A stretch of DNA of 64,000 nucleotides from Citrifermentans bremense R1 (GCF_000426865.1 NZ_KE384581.1:186001-250000), one strand, 5' to 3'. Shown: positions 17,878 through 25,987, counted from the first letter of the stretch. Program-made: numbers and translations. The notes: generated by a model not told the origin, from the sequence alone.

Positions 17878-18711
17878 TTAGGCGATGGCCCGGTAGATGC
17901 GCTCCACGGGGCAGAAGGTCTTGAAACGGTTGCGTGGGGTGCCGAAAAGCGTCTCCGACTTTCCCAGCACCAGGTAGCCGCCAGGGGCCAGGGCGTCGGC
18001 GAAGCCGTTCAGGATGGTCTCCTGGCGCTCTCTTTCGAAGTAGATCAGCACGTTGCGGCACAATACCAGGTCGCAGCGCGGCCACTGCTGCGGCTGGTTC
18101 AGGTCCGCCTGGCTGAAACTGACCAGGGAGCGGATCTCCTGGGACAGGCGAAAGCGCCCGTCCTTAGGGGTGAACCAGCGCGACATAAGCTGCGGCGGGA
18201 CCTCGGCCAGCCGGTCCGGGTGGTAGACCCCTTCTCTCGCGTGCTCCAGCGTCGAGGCGTCGACGTCAACGGCGCGAAGGGAGATGCGCCCCTCTTTAAG
18301 CGCCTGGGGAAAGCGTTCCTTGAGGATCAAGGCGACCGTGTACGGCTCCTCTCCCCCTGCGCAGCCGACACTGAGGATGTTGAGCTCTCTGCGCTCGCTT
18401 ATCAGTTGAGGCAGGATTTCGACGGCGAGCCTTTCGAAGACGGTGGGGTTCCGGAAAAAATGGGAAACGTGGATGGTGAGTACCCGCAGCAGGCGCTCCT
18501 GCTCGGCGGGGTTTTCGGTCAGAAGCAGGCCGTAAGCCTCGGGGGAGGGGGACTGGGTGGCGCGGACCCTTATGTGTATGCGCCTTTTGACGCACTTGTC
18601 CTTGTAGCCGTCCAGGGTGAAGCCGGAGCGCTCCTTCAGGATGCGGCCTATGACGTCGAAGGTTTCCGGGGCGATGTCCGGCTCGGTGCCGCCTTTAAAA
18701 CCGTCTATCAT
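17878..18711 (-). CDS. cheR: chemotaxis protein methyltransferase CheR
   Basis: A 277-residue SAM-dependent methyltransferase. The N-terminal CheR helical domain (FDVIGRILKERSGFTLDGYKDK, RRIHIRVRAT) is followed by the catalytic domain with ILSVGCAGGEEPYTVALIL, the RAVDVDASTLEHAREGVY motif and CDLVLCRNVLIYFERE. It methylates receptor glutamates. No cheB lies in the cluster. The start at 18711 fits the family; the upstream extension to 18831 lacks homology features. It is the first gene of the operon. Confidence 0.94.
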   Translation of the reverse strand: MIDGFKGGTEPDIAPETFDVIGRILKERSGFTLDGYKDKCVKRRIHIRVRATQSPSPEAYGLLLTENPAEQERLLRVLTIHVSHFFRNPTVFERLAVEILPQLISERRELNILSVGCAGGEEPYTVALILKERFPQALKEGRISLRAVDVDASTLEHAREGVYHPDRLAEVPPQLMSRWFTPKDGRFRLSQEIRSLVSFSQADLNQPQQWPRCDLVLCRNVLIYFERERQETILNGFADALAPGGYLVLGKSETLFGTPRNRFKTFCPVERIYRAIA

Positions 18712-18813
18712 CGTGGGTCGCCCTTTGCCGGGCACTGCCGCCTGCCTCGCATGCTCGAGGACATCTGAACCTCTGTTGGAAATTGGGGGGAACAGCACAA
18801 ATGGGAAACGAAT

Positions 18814-18842
18814 ACCATAATTGGGCTGCAAAAGTCAATCAA
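18814..18842 (-). promoter_or_regulatory. candidate sigma-70-type promoter of the chemotaxis operon
   Basis: On the minus strand TTGATT (18837-18842) is spaced 17 bases from TATGGT (18814-18819), about 100 bases upstream of cheR. Pattern match only. Confidence 0.4.
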
Positions 18843-18934
18843 CACGCAACCTTGTCCCCTTTCACCCTCCGGCGTTTCCGGTGCATTCCCACATCCCCTT
18901 TTTCTCATCCCCAAACTGCACTCAATCTCGTTTA

Positions 18935-19127
18935 TCATCTGGTTCCCAAGGTCACCTTGGGAACCAGAGAAAGATTCATCGGGGAGTGCCGGGGAGCCGG
19001 GGGCGCGACCTACTGAAGTGCAGGCGTGGCTATTGCGTTCCCCACTTTGCGAAGGGGGGCAGGGGGGATTTGCTTTTCAGGGGTACATTTTTGCGAAGAC
19101 CTCAGATACATCAGCTCTGCCAAAGAA
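18935..19127. repeat. intergenic repeats upstream of the chemotaxis operon
   Basis: A near-perfect palindrome, TGGTTCCCAAGGTCACCTTGGGAACCA (about 18940-18966), belongs to the same GTTCCCAAG family as 40904-41008. At 19040-19072 the CCCACTTTGCGAAGGGGGGCAGGGGG string is another typical dispersed intergenic motif. No protein gene is seen between 18843 and 19127. Confidence 0.65.
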
Positions 19128-19153
19128 AAAGCCCCGCTTGCGGCGGGGCTTTT
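19128..19153. terminator. bidirectional intrinsic terminator after the aminotransferase gene
   Basis: AAAGCCCCGC and GCGGGGCTTT pair around TTGCG. T-runs lie on both sides, strongest on the plus strand. It directly follows the minus-strand stop at 19164. Confidence 0.85.
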
Positions 19154-19163
19154 TTTATCTCCT

Positions 19164-20468
19164 CTAGGAGGCGAGGTAGGTGGCGATGTTCTCGGTGAGG
19201 GTCCGGTAGATCCTGCGGCACTCCGCCTCGTCCCGCTCCAGGAGGGTCACCCTGAACCCGAGGAGCTCCGTGTTGAAGGAGGAGAGGGGAACCACGCAGA
19301 TCCCCGTGTGCGCCAGGATGTAGTAGACGAAACGCTTGTCCGGCGCCACTCCCGGCTGGTTCACGATCCCCTCGACCAGTTCCCGGATTTCCGGGTTCTT
19401 GATGGGGAGGGTCTGGGTGTTGTTCAGGACCCCCGGCTTGAAGGGGACCGCCATGTAGAAGGCGCCGTTGGTCCGGTTCACGGCCAGCTCCGGCACCTTC
19501 GAGAGCGCCTCGTAGGTGATGTTGCTCATCTTCTCGTAGCGGGTGATGCGCTCGTTCAGATAGTTGTGGTACTCGGGGTGCTTCATCACCGCCGGCAGGC
19601 AGCGCTGCGGCAGCGTGGTGGAGCAGACCTCGTTCATCTTGGAGGAGAGGATGGAGTTCACGAATTTGTTGAAGCGCGGGTCGCGGTCGGCGTTGTACAC
19701 CTCGATCCAGCCGCAGCGGGAGCCGGGCCACGGGAGTTCCTTGGAGATCCCTTTCATGGCGATGGCGGGAACCTGCCCGATTACGTCGGAGATGGGAACC
19801 GTCTTCTCGCCGTTGTAGACGATGTTGCTGTACACCTCGTCGGCGATGATGAAGAGATCGTATTTCCTCGCGATCTCGACGATTCCCTTCAGCACCTCCA
19901 CCGGGTACACCATCCCGGTCGGGTTGTCCGGGTTGATCATCATGATCCCGGCGATCTGCGGGTTGTACTTCACGTGGCACTCGAGGTCGTCCATGTCCGG
20001 GTACCAGTTGTCCTCGGGCTTCAAGCGGTAGCAGACCGGCACCGCGTTCGCGTGGGCCGCCTCGCCGATGGAGTGGGTGGTGTAGGTGGGGGAGGGCATG
20101 AGCACGCGGCTTTCGGGGCGCAGGTTGCCGTACACCTTGGCGATGGCGTCGCCCAGGCCGTTGAAGAAGATGATGTCGTCGGGGGTGATCTGCGCGCCCC
20201 CGCGCTTGTTGGTGATCTCGCAGATGAACTCGCGGGTCTCCAGGACGCCGCGGGTCGGGCAGTAGGCGTAGCTGTCGTCGTTCATCGCCTCAGCCGCCAC
20301 GATCTCCTTCATCCAGAGCGGGATGTTCTCCCCCTTGACGATGGGGTCGCCTATGTTCTCCCAGTTGATCTTCACCCCTAAGCGTTGCACCTTCTCGGCA
20401 ACCGTAACGATGTTCCTGATCTCGTAGGTCAGTTCTCCCGCGCCGGGAGCGACTATCTCGTTGCGCAT
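19164..20468 (-). CDS. PLP-dependent class I aminotransferase
   Basis: A 434-residue fold-type I aminotransferase of the aspartate/alanine group. Seen are the substrate-loop NIGDPIVKG, AYCPTRGVLETREFI, the cofactor Asn in MMINPDNPTGMVYP, IIADEVYSNIVYNG and the Schiff-base Lys in MKGISKELPWPGSRCGW. The C-terminal part carries the substrate-binding Arg in GFRVTLLERDE. It probably makes alanine, aspartate or a branched-chain amino acid; sequence does not decide. It stands alone and is preceded by a hairpin-rich leader with a terminator 55 bases upstream, suggesting attenuation. Confidence 0.9.
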   Translation of the reverse strand: MRNEIVAPGAGELTYEIRNIVTVAEKVQRLGVKINWENIGDPIVKGENIPLWMKEIVAAEAMNDDSYAYCPTRGVLETREFICEITNKRGGAQITPDDIIFFNGLGDAIAKVYGNLRPESRVLMPSPTYTTHSIGEAAHANAVPVCYRLKPEDNWYPDMDDLECHVKYNPQIAGIMMINPDNPTGMVYPVEVLKGIVEIARKYDLFIIADEVYSNIVYNGEKTVPISDVIGQVPAIAMKGISKELPWPGSRCGWIEVYNADRDPRFNKFVNSILSSKMNEVCSTTLPQRCLPAVMKHPEYHNYLNERITRYEKMSNITYEALSKVPELAVNRTNGAFYMAVPFKPGVLNNTQTLPIKNPEIRELVEGIVNQPGVAPDKRFVYYILAHTGICVVPLSSFNTELLGFRVTLLERDEAECRRIYRTLTENIATYLAS

Positions 20469-20522
20469 TCTTTTTCCCCCTAGGACGTACTGCGTTTATT
20501 GCAGCCAAAGCCGGATTTTGTA

Positions 20523-20642
20523 TAAAAAAAGGCCGCGGGGGTCCCCCACGGCCTTCAGTATCTCTTGTTTTCTGAATCAGCAGTGGCGGCTCTAGAAGGG
20601 TCTGGCCGCTGCTGCCTCGTGGACGCTGCCACGTGATGTAAC
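20523..20642 (-). ncRNA. candidate structured leader or small RNA ending in an intrinsic terminator
   Basis: Read on the minus strand from a TATACT box (20649-20654), the transcript could form three hairpins in order. These are CGTGG/CCACG, then CAGCAGCGGC with GCCGCCACTGCTG, then GGCCGTGGGGG with CCCCCGCGGCC followed by seven T (20523-20556). The last is a textbook terminator 55 bases before the aminotransferase start. It is either a leader that ends transcription conditionally or an independent small RNA of about 115-120 nt. No known riboswitch consensus was recognised. Confidence 0.5.
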
Positions 20643-20714
20643 GCTGTTAGTATACATGACGCCTCAAATAGCATGCAGTGCTGTCGATGTCAATGTTTTT
20701 CATGAATGGGGGAG

Positions 20715-20970
20715 AACTTCCGCCCGCGGAAAAGTTACTTTTCCGGCGCAAAGTATCACTTCCTTTGAAAAAACGACATTTTTTGAAGCCAAGTGTTACT
20801 TTCCCGATAAAAAATGTCATTTTTTTGATTCAAGTGGTACTTTTTTCTCCAAAAAATACCGCTTGGAAGAAAAAAACATCACTTGGGCCGAGAAAAACAT
20901 CACTTGGACCCAAAAAATATCATTTGGACGAAAAAAACGTCACTTGGGAGAAAAACACGGCGCTTGGCCA
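20715..20970. repeat. degenerate tandem array, 13 units at 20-22 bp spacing
   Basis: A (C/T/A)ACTT or CATTT core recurs at 20715, 20736, 20757, 20777, 20797, 20818, 20838, 20860, 20880, 20901, 20921, 20941 and 20961. The first seven have T-rich, the last six TTGG-type, right flanks, and an A-tract precedes most cores. The best units read AAAAACATCACTTGG. Spacing is close to two helical turns, so the A-tracts are in phase. The region is much more AT-rich than its surroundings and lies between two minus-strand genes. One plus frame crosses it without stops (20656-20994) but has no ribosome site. Confidence 0.8.
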
Positions 20971-21013
20971 GGAATTGGAAAGTGTCCGAGATGAACAAAG
21001 GCAGATGCTTTGT

Positions 21014-21583
21014 CTACCGCGAGGTCTTAAGGGAGACGGTGAGGCGGCCGTCGGGGTCGCGCCACCTGAACCAGCCTGAGGGACGCTCCAGCTTCACCCA
21101 GTCCTCCTCGACCTCCAGCACCTGCACCAACTGGTCCCGGGAAAGCGAGGCGAGTCCCGCCGCCTCTTCCGTGGGCGCCCCCTTGAGCTGGTACCACCCC
21201 TTCTTCAGTCCGGGGAGCACGCGGACGGTGCGGCCGGGGAGAAACTCCTCCCAGCTCGTGTATTCCCAGCCGCGCTGCTGCTCCAGCCAACCCTGCCGCC
21301 CCGCTTCGTCAAGCGAGAGCCGGGTCCAGTTGCCGCGCCGCTCGCTCGCCGCCACCAGCGGCTCGACGCCGTCGCCCGCCAGGCGGGGCAGCGCAGCGGC
21401 GCTTCTCTCGGCGATGCGCTGCACACCCGGTTCGCGGTAAAGCGGAAGGGGCGCCGCCTGCAGCGCCCCCCACTGCCTCAGCGTCAGGATGCCGCAACCG
21501 CTGTAGGGACGCGGCGCGGCAGGCGCCGGGTAGGCGGAGCCTGCGGCAAGCGCCACTATGAGCAAGGCGGCGGGAAGTCTCAC
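21014..21583 (-). CDS. exported SH3-like domain protein (hypothetical)
   Basis: A 189-residue secreted protein. The signal peptide is MRLPAALLIVALAAGSAYPA. The mature part has SH3b-like strand patterns: RRGNWTRLSLDEAGRQGWLE around residues 85-100 and DQLVQVLEVEEDWVKLERPSGWFRW near the end. Such domains often bind cell-wall material. It begins at a GTG overlapping the stop of the VOC gene, so the two are coupled. Composition is Arg/Ala/Leu-rich like other exported proteins here. No closer assignment is possible. Confidence 0.75.
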   Translation of the reverse strand: MRLPAALLIVALAAGSAYPAPAAPRPYSGCGILTLRQWGALQAAPLPLYREPGVQRIAERSAAALPRLAGDGVEPLVAASERRGNWTRLSLDEAGRQGWLEQQRGWEYTSWEEFLPGRTVRVLPGLKKGWYQLKGAPTEEAAGLASLSRDQLVQVLEVEEDWVKLERPSGWFRWRDPDGRLTVSLKTSR

Positions 21584-21933
21584 ATCTCCACCAGCGCAAA
21601 CTCGTTGCCGTCGGGGTCGGCCACGACGGCCATCTTCCCGTAGGGGGTAACCATGAGCGGTTCGGTGAAGCGGGCGCCGCCGGCGGTAAGCTTCGCGCAG
21701 AGATCCTCGAGCCCCTTCACGTTGAAGGTGATGCCGGTGTGGCGCCCGACGAGCTTCTTCGCGTCGTCGTGCATGGCGAGCGCGACACCGAGGGCGGTAC
21801 CCTCGGCGGGGAGGAACTCCATCATGTATTCGGTCTCCTGCCCGGGGGCGAGAGCGAGCTGCTCGCGGTAAAACCGGCGCGCAGCCGGGAAGTCGTTGAC
21901 GAATACCACGATATTCTTAATTTTTTCTACCAT
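21580..21933 (-). CDS. VOC (glyoxalase/bleomycin-resistance) family protein
   Basis: A 117-residue protein with the paired beta-alpha-beta-beta-beta units of the vicinal oxygen chelate fold: IKNIVVFVNDFPAARRFYREQL, then GITFNVKGLEDLCAKLTAGG and the typical end MAVVADPDGNEFALVEM. Potential metal ligands are present (His68 region and the final Glu). Substrate unknown. The start at 21933 has AAGGCGG upstream. The following gene overlaps its stop. Confidence 0.88.
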   Translation of the reverse strand: MVEKIKNIVVFVNDFPAARRFYREQLALAPGQETEYMMEFLPAEGTALGVALAMHDDAKKLVGRHTGITFNVKGLEDLCAKLTAGGARFTEPLMVTPYGKMAVVADPDGNEFALVEM

Positions 21934-22050
21934 TGGAACCGCCTTAGGTGATATTGTGCGAAAGCTTTCAATACATAGCAGAGTGGGCGTGCGCTGGCAA
22001 GCGGTATTCAGCCGTTTCAGAGGGCCAAAAGCCCACGGCAAGGGGGGCAT

Positions 22051-23655
22051 GTGACGCAGCAATTCAAGCCTCGGGAGGTCTATGTCGCCTCCTCTTTCAT
22101 GGCTCCGGTCGGGCGCTATAACGGGCGCGAACGCGAAGCCCTGAGCTTTTTGGAGATGGCCGAAAAGGCGGGAGAGGTTTTCGCCGGCAGCCGGCTCAAG
22201 CGCTCCGACATAAACGCCGTCGTCGTCGGCTGCCAGAACCCGGTCGCCTTCTCGGGGGTGGACAACACGGCGGCCAAGATCGCCGGCGTCCTCGGGATCT
22301 CCGGCGCCAAATCGGTCTTGATCGACACCGCCTCCTCCTCGGGCGCGTCGGCTCTCGAATACGCCTACCTGCAGATCGCCTCCGGCCGCTGCGACCACGT
22401 CCTCGCCATCGGGATCCAGAAGATGAGCGACGTCCCCACCGGGCAGGCCACCCGCATCGTCGCAGGCGTGATCGACAAGGACGAGGCGGAGTTCGGGCTC
22501 TCCATGCCGGCCTGCGGGGCTCTCGTGGCGCGCTCCCTGATCGAGCGGCTGAAGCTCTCCACCGACGAGTGGACCGCCTTCTCCGCCCTTTTGACCCAGC
22601 GGGCGCACCGCTATGCCGCGCGCAACCCCGAGGCGCATCTCGGCTTCGAGATCCCGCTGGAGGAGTACTACCGCCAGATCGTCACCGGCAAGAACTACCG
22701 CTACTGGTGGCCTTTGCGCTACCACGACTTCTGCCCCATGTCGGACGGGGTCGCCGCCGTGCTCCTCTCGGCGACGCCGCACGAGGTGATCGTCTCCGGT
22801 GTGGGGAGCGCCACCGACATCCCCACCATCGCCGACCGCCCTTACTTCCACAGCTTCCCCGCCACCGTGCGCGCCGCGGCCGAGGCCTACGCCATGGCCG
22901 GCATCAAGAAGATCGCCGACTTCGCCGGCAAGATCCACGTGAACATGCACGACCCGTTCAACGGCTTCGGGCCGATCAACATGGTGGACCTGGGGTTCGT
23001 GCACCGACGCCGGATCGTGGAAGCGCTTTTGAACGACGAGCTTACCGGCGAGCAGGGGGCCTTCCCGACCAACATAACCGGCGGGCTGAAGGGACGCGGC
23101 CATCCGCTAGGCGCCACCGGCATGATCCAGATCGTCGAGAACCACCGGCTCATCACGGGGGGGCGTTTCCAGATGGGGCTCGCCCACTCCATCGGCGGGC
23201 CGATCAACAACAACGTGGTGACGCTCCTGGAGCGTACCAGCCACTACCGGCAGCGCCCCCGCCCGTCACTCACCCCCTGGGGGCTCCCGCCGCTTGGGCG
23301 CATGAAGCCAAAGCAGATGAACGTAGGCGAGCTCTTGAAAGGGTCGGGAGAGGTGCAGGGGCGTTTCGTTGCCGCCACCACCCGCTTCGATTTCAAGACC
23401 GGCGACCCGGAGGGGATCATCATCATCGTTTCCTGCCTGGTGAACGGGACCCGCTACTCCTTCCTTTTCGGTGTCGGCGGTGAGCACTACCGGCAGGTGG
23501 TGCAGCTCAGGTCCGGGGACCAGGTGAGCCTGGAGCAAAGCGAAGAAGGGATACTGGTGAACCGGATCCCGGTCAGGAAGTTCTACCAAAGGAGCATGAG
23601 CGGCGTGCTGGAGTTCGCCGGCAGCGGCTGGAAGAAGCTCACCGGAGGAAGCTAG
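22051..23655 (+). CDS. thiolase-fold protein lacking the nucleophilic cysteine, with C-terminal extension
   Basis: A 534-residue protein. Residues about 8-395 follow the thiolase fold of the SCP-x/acetyl-CoA acetyltransferase type (YNGREREALSFLEMAEKA, MPACGALVARSLIE, NITGGLKGRGHPLGATGM). The position of the acylated Cys reads DTASSSGASALEY, so it is Ser near residue 95. The second catalytic Cys near the end is also missing (HSIGGPINNN). Residues about 410-534 form an extra domain that may be OB-fold (DUF35-like). Classical thiolase activity is therefore doubtful; an acyl-CoA binding or condensing role is possible. GTG start with AAGGGGGG. It is transcribed alone. Confidence 0.85.
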   Translation: MTQQFKPREVYVASSFMAPVGRYNGREREALSFLEMAEKAGEVFAGSRLKRSDINAVVVGCQNPVAFSGVDNTAAKIAGVLGISGAKSVLIDTASSSGASALEYAYLQIASGRCDHVLAIGIQKMSDVPTGQATRIVAGVIDKDEAEFGLSMPACGALVARSLIERLKLSTDEWTAFSALLTQRAHRYAARNPEAHLGFEIPLEEYYRQIVTGKNYRYWWPLRYHDFCPMSDGVAAVLLSATPHEVIVSGVGSATDIPTIADRPYFHSFPATVRAAAEAYAMAGIKKIADFAGKIHVNMHDPFNGFGPINMVDLGFVHRRRIVEALLNDELTGEQGAFPTNITGGLKGRGHPLGATGMIQIVENHRLITGGRFQMGLAHSIGGPINNNVVTLLERTSHYRQRPRPSLTPWGLPPLGRMKPKQMNVGELLKGSGEVQGRFVAATTRFDFKTGDPEGIIIIVSCLVNGTRYSFLFGVGGEHYRQVVQLRSGDQVSLEQSEEGILVNRIPVRKFYQRSMSGVLEFAGSGWKKLTGGS

Positions 23656-23720
23656 CTGCTTTGCCTTGACACCGGCTCCCGGGGCCGGGTATTAACGTCC
23701 GTCGCTTTGGGCCAAAACCT

Positions 23721-23849
23721 AAAACCATTGGCAAGGAGAACGTCTGAGGATATCTGAGAAAATCGAAAAGCTTCCTGATTGTGACAATCAGGAAAAGCTT
23801 TCACTCTTTTTTAAGGTTTTCTCCGATTTTCTCCGTGGCAAATGGTTTT
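23721..23849. repeat. 129-bp MITE-like inverted-repeat element
   Basis: Two arms of about 62-66 bases (23721-23782 and 23784-23849) are inverted copies of each other. They begin and end with AAAACCATT/AATGGTTTT and meet at the near-perfect centre CCTGATTGTGACAATCAGG. There is no coding capacity. The CTCCGTGG motif recalls the CCTCTGTGG repeats elsewhere in the window. Confidence 0.8.
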
Positions 23850-23871
23850 GTTCAAAAAAGGAGTCTGCAGC

Positions 23872-24033
23872 ATGGCTTTGTTGTTCAAGGTTCTCGGGGT
23901 GATTTTCGCCCTTTTCGTAGTTCTCTTCATAGCCATCGTGATCGAGGAGTCTTTTTTCGGCGGCCGCCGCAGGCGAAAGCTGGAGCAAAAGGCGCGCGAG
24001 GAACAAAAGGCGCGCGAGGAGCAGGGGCGATAG
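23872..24033 (+). CDS. small single-pass membrane protein with charged tail
   Basis: A 53-residue protein: MALLFKVLGVIFALFVVLFI forms one transmembrane helix, followed by IVIEESFFGGRRRRK and a repeated EQKAREEQKAREEQ tail. A GGAG site lies 9 bases upstream of ATG 23872; the longer start at 23842 lies in the MITE arm and is less likely. The KAREEQ direct repeat is also a 15-base DNA repeat. Function unknown. Confidence 0.6.
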   Translation: MALLFKVLGVIFALFVVLFIAIVIEESFFGGRRRRKLEQKAREEQKAREEQGR

Positions 24034-24050
24034 AGGAAAACATCCCGAAG

Positions 24051-24082
24051 GGGGACAGGCACCTGACGGAGCCAGTCCCCTC
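24051..24082. repeat. imperfect GGGGACAGG...CCAGTCCCC hairpin
   Basis: GGGGGACAGGCACC and the facing GCCAGTCCCCT form a short imperfect stem. The core matches that of 2628-2677. It lies between the small membrane protein and the flavoprotein gene. Confidence 0.5.
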
Positions 24083-24115
24083 CGGCGGAGGTCGCTGCTT
24101 CATCCCGGAGGTGTC

Positions 24116-24721
24116 ATGACGCGCAAGGCGAAAGTAGTTGCCATAGTCGGAAGTTACCGCAAGGGGGGGATGATCGACCAGGTGGTGGACGAGCTTCTCG
24201 CCACGGCCGCAAGGGAAGGGGGCGAGGTCGAGAAGCTTTACCTGTTGGACACGCAGATCGAGTTCTGCACCAACTGCCGGCTCTGCACCCAGGAAAGGGA
24301 AGGGGCGCGCGGCATCTGCCCCATCGCGGACCAGATGGCCAGGGTGCTGGAGCTGGTCGAGGGGGCGGACGCAGTGGTGCTCGCCTCGCCGATGAACTTT
24401 GGCACCGTCACCGCGCTCATGAAGCGCTTCATCGAGCGCCTGGCCTGCTATGTCTACTGGCCCTGGGGGACGGCCGCACCGAAACCCCGCAGCAAGGAGA
24501 GGCCGCGGCGCGCGGTGCTCGTCGCTTCCAGCGCGGCGCCCGCTTTCATGGCGCGGTTTCTGACCCCGATCGTGAAGGTGCTGCGTCGGGCTGCGGAACT
24601 TCTGGGGGGGAGGACGGTGGGGGTACTCCTGGTCGGGCTTGCGGCCCTCGAAGAACGCCAGGGACCTGGGCCAAGGACCCTGGCGCGGGCGCGTCTTTTG
24701 GGGAAAAAGCTGGTGTCGTAA
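24116..24721 (+). CDS. NADPH-dependent FMN reductase / iron-sulfur flavoprotein family
   Basis: A 201-residue flavodoxin-like protein: AIVGSYRKGGMIDQVVDEL (phosphate-binding loop), then CTNCRLCTQEREGARGICPIAD, a compact cysteine motif typical of iron-sulfur flavoproteins. VLASPMNFGTVTALMKRFIER is the flavin contact. Members transfer electrons to unknown acceptors. The C-terminal part is basic and less conserved. The start at 24116 has GGAGGTG immediately upstream. It stands alone. Confidence 0.87.
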   Translation: MTRKAKVVAIVGSYRKGGMIDQVVDELLATAAREGGEVEKLYLLDTQIEFCTNCRLCTQEREGARGICPIADQMARVLELVEGADAVVLASPMNFGTVTALMKRFIERLACYVYWPWGTAAPKPRSKERPRRAVLVASSAAPAFMARFLTPIVKVLRRAAELLGGRTVGVLLVGLAALEERQGPGPRTLARARLLGKKLVS

Positions 24722-24738
24722 GGGATGCTTCGGGGTGG

Positions 24739-24936
24739 CTACCTTCTCCCCCCGGCCATGGTGAAACCGTCTTCACGGCTCCAGAGGTGGCGCGAGCGGG
24801 TGAGCCTGTTGCGGGTGGCTGCTGCGGGGGCATCGGCCCGTCCCGTAGCGAGAAGCCGCGGCAGTGCGGCATCGGCGTCCAGCAGGGCGGTGCCTTCAAA
24901 AATCTTCACACTCTTCGTTGTTTCTTGCAGTTTCAC
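24739..24936 (-). CDS. possible small orphan ORF
   Basis: A 65-residue frame starts at a GTG (24936) behind a GGGAGGG site and begins MKLQETTKSVKIFEGTALLD. The first half has plausible amphipathic composition; the second half is Arg-rich and may be read-through of non-coding DNA. No family recognised. The rest of the gap 24722-25192 shows no convincing gene. Confidence 0.3.
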   Translation of the reverse strand: MKLQETTKSVKIFEGTALLDADAALPRLLATGRADAPAAATRNRLTRSRHLWSREDGFTMAGGRR

Positions 24937-25192
24937 ACGAACCCTCCCGCCGGCATGGGCCGACTCAGCGTTTCATGTAAAGCAAGATGCGTTCCTTTTA
25001 GGTAACCTGCCGGAATTGCGTCGATGCGGTTCCTGTTTCGGCCGTTTATGGCGCAGGTTTTTTTGACTTTCGGTGGGGCTGCGACGGGATATTGACGTGA
25101 GGAGGGGCAAGGCCGGCTGACGAGAGCCAGGCGGCAGATAGCCCGCACGCAGGCAAGGCGCGCGGGTGCCTCAGTCTCGAAACGGCAGGGGG

Positions 25193-25822
25193 TTAGATGA
25201 TGACCTTGCGCCAGACGTCCACCACGATGCCGATGGTGTGGGTGCCGTCGTCGGGCTGGAAGGGAGCATAAGCGGGGTTGTCGGGAGCGAGGTAGATCTC
25301 GTCGTCCTTGACGCGGTACCTGCGCAGGATCGGTTCCCCCCAGCGGTTGTGGACGATGATGATGTCCCCGCTTTTCTTCTGTTCGCTCTCCGGCCTGAAG
25401 ATCACCACGTCGCCGTCACGGATGGTGGGAGACATGAAATCGCCGTAGCAGACGATGGCGTAGCACCCCTCGGGGAGGTCGGGGACGGAGATGTAGCGGC
25501 TGATGGCGCCGAGGTCGTCGGGGAAGCTGTCCGGTATCATCTCCAGAAGCGGGGCACGGCTGACATTGGACTGTTCGGTCCTGGGCGGGTTTTTGAAGCT
25601 CTCTCCGCTTCCGTCACTCAGCCACTGGGCGTTGATGCCGAAGGTGTGCGAGAGGGCGATCAGCAGCGTGTCGGAGGGGCGCTTCCTGCCGGTCTCGATG
25701 CCGCTGAGAAACCCCTGGACGATCCCCAGGGAGGCGGCGAATTCCTTCTGGGTGAGCCCCAGCGCTAGCCTTGCCTTCTTGATCCTCACCCCGGTTTCTG
25801 CATGGTATTCGGTGGACGGCAT
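25193..25822 (-). CDS. XRE-type repressor with a degenerate S24 (LexA/CI-like) domain
   Basis: A 209-residue regulator. Residues about 10-65 form a helix-turn-helix of the XRE type (IKKARLALGLTQKEFAASLG, GFLSGIETGRKRPS). Residues about 115-205 have the S24 signature fold, but the catalytic Ser of the GDSM motif is Phe129 (YGDFMSPTIRDGDVVIF). The partner Lys position reads ILRRYRV (Arg). Self-cleavage as in LexA/CI is therefore unlikely. It stands alone, so its targets are unknown; prophage genes are not visible nearby. Confidence 0.88.
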   Translation of the reverse strand: MPSTEYHAETGVRIKKARLALGLTQKEFAASLGIVQGFLSGIETGRKRPSDTLLIALSHTFGINAQWLSDGSGESFKNPPRTEQSNVSRAPLLEMIPDSFPDDLGAISRYISVPDLPEGCYAIVCYGDFMSPTIRDGDVVIFRPESEQKKSGDIIIVHNRWGEPILRRYRVKDDEIYLAPDNPAYAPFQPDDGTHTIGIVVDVWRKVII

Positions 25823-25987
25823 TATTATCTCCAGGGAATTGCTCTATATCACCCGCATTTGGGGACGGCATGGCGGCTTCCGCCCATGCCTCTAGTAATG
25901 CAACAGTAACAGTTCCGGCGGCTTGGGGCAATAGGAGATTTCTCTGAGATATCGGCGCGAACCCCTCCAGCTGCGGAAGCAGGCGCC

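Noticed and set aside
20715-20970. CRISPR array
   Set aside because: Units are degenerate, there are no unique spacers of fixed length, and no cas genes occur.
20656-20994. 112-residue ORF across the 20-21 bp array
   Set aside because: No ribosome site, and the repeat explains the periodic protein sequence.
25118-25190. GEMM-type (c-di-GMP) riboswitch
   Set aside because: Only short fragments resembling the consensus; the core GAAA tetraloop receptor and GGGACGCAAAGC parts are absent.
25193-25822. prophage around the S24 repressor
   Set aside because: Neighbouring genes are housekeeping (def, fmt) and no phage gene is seen.
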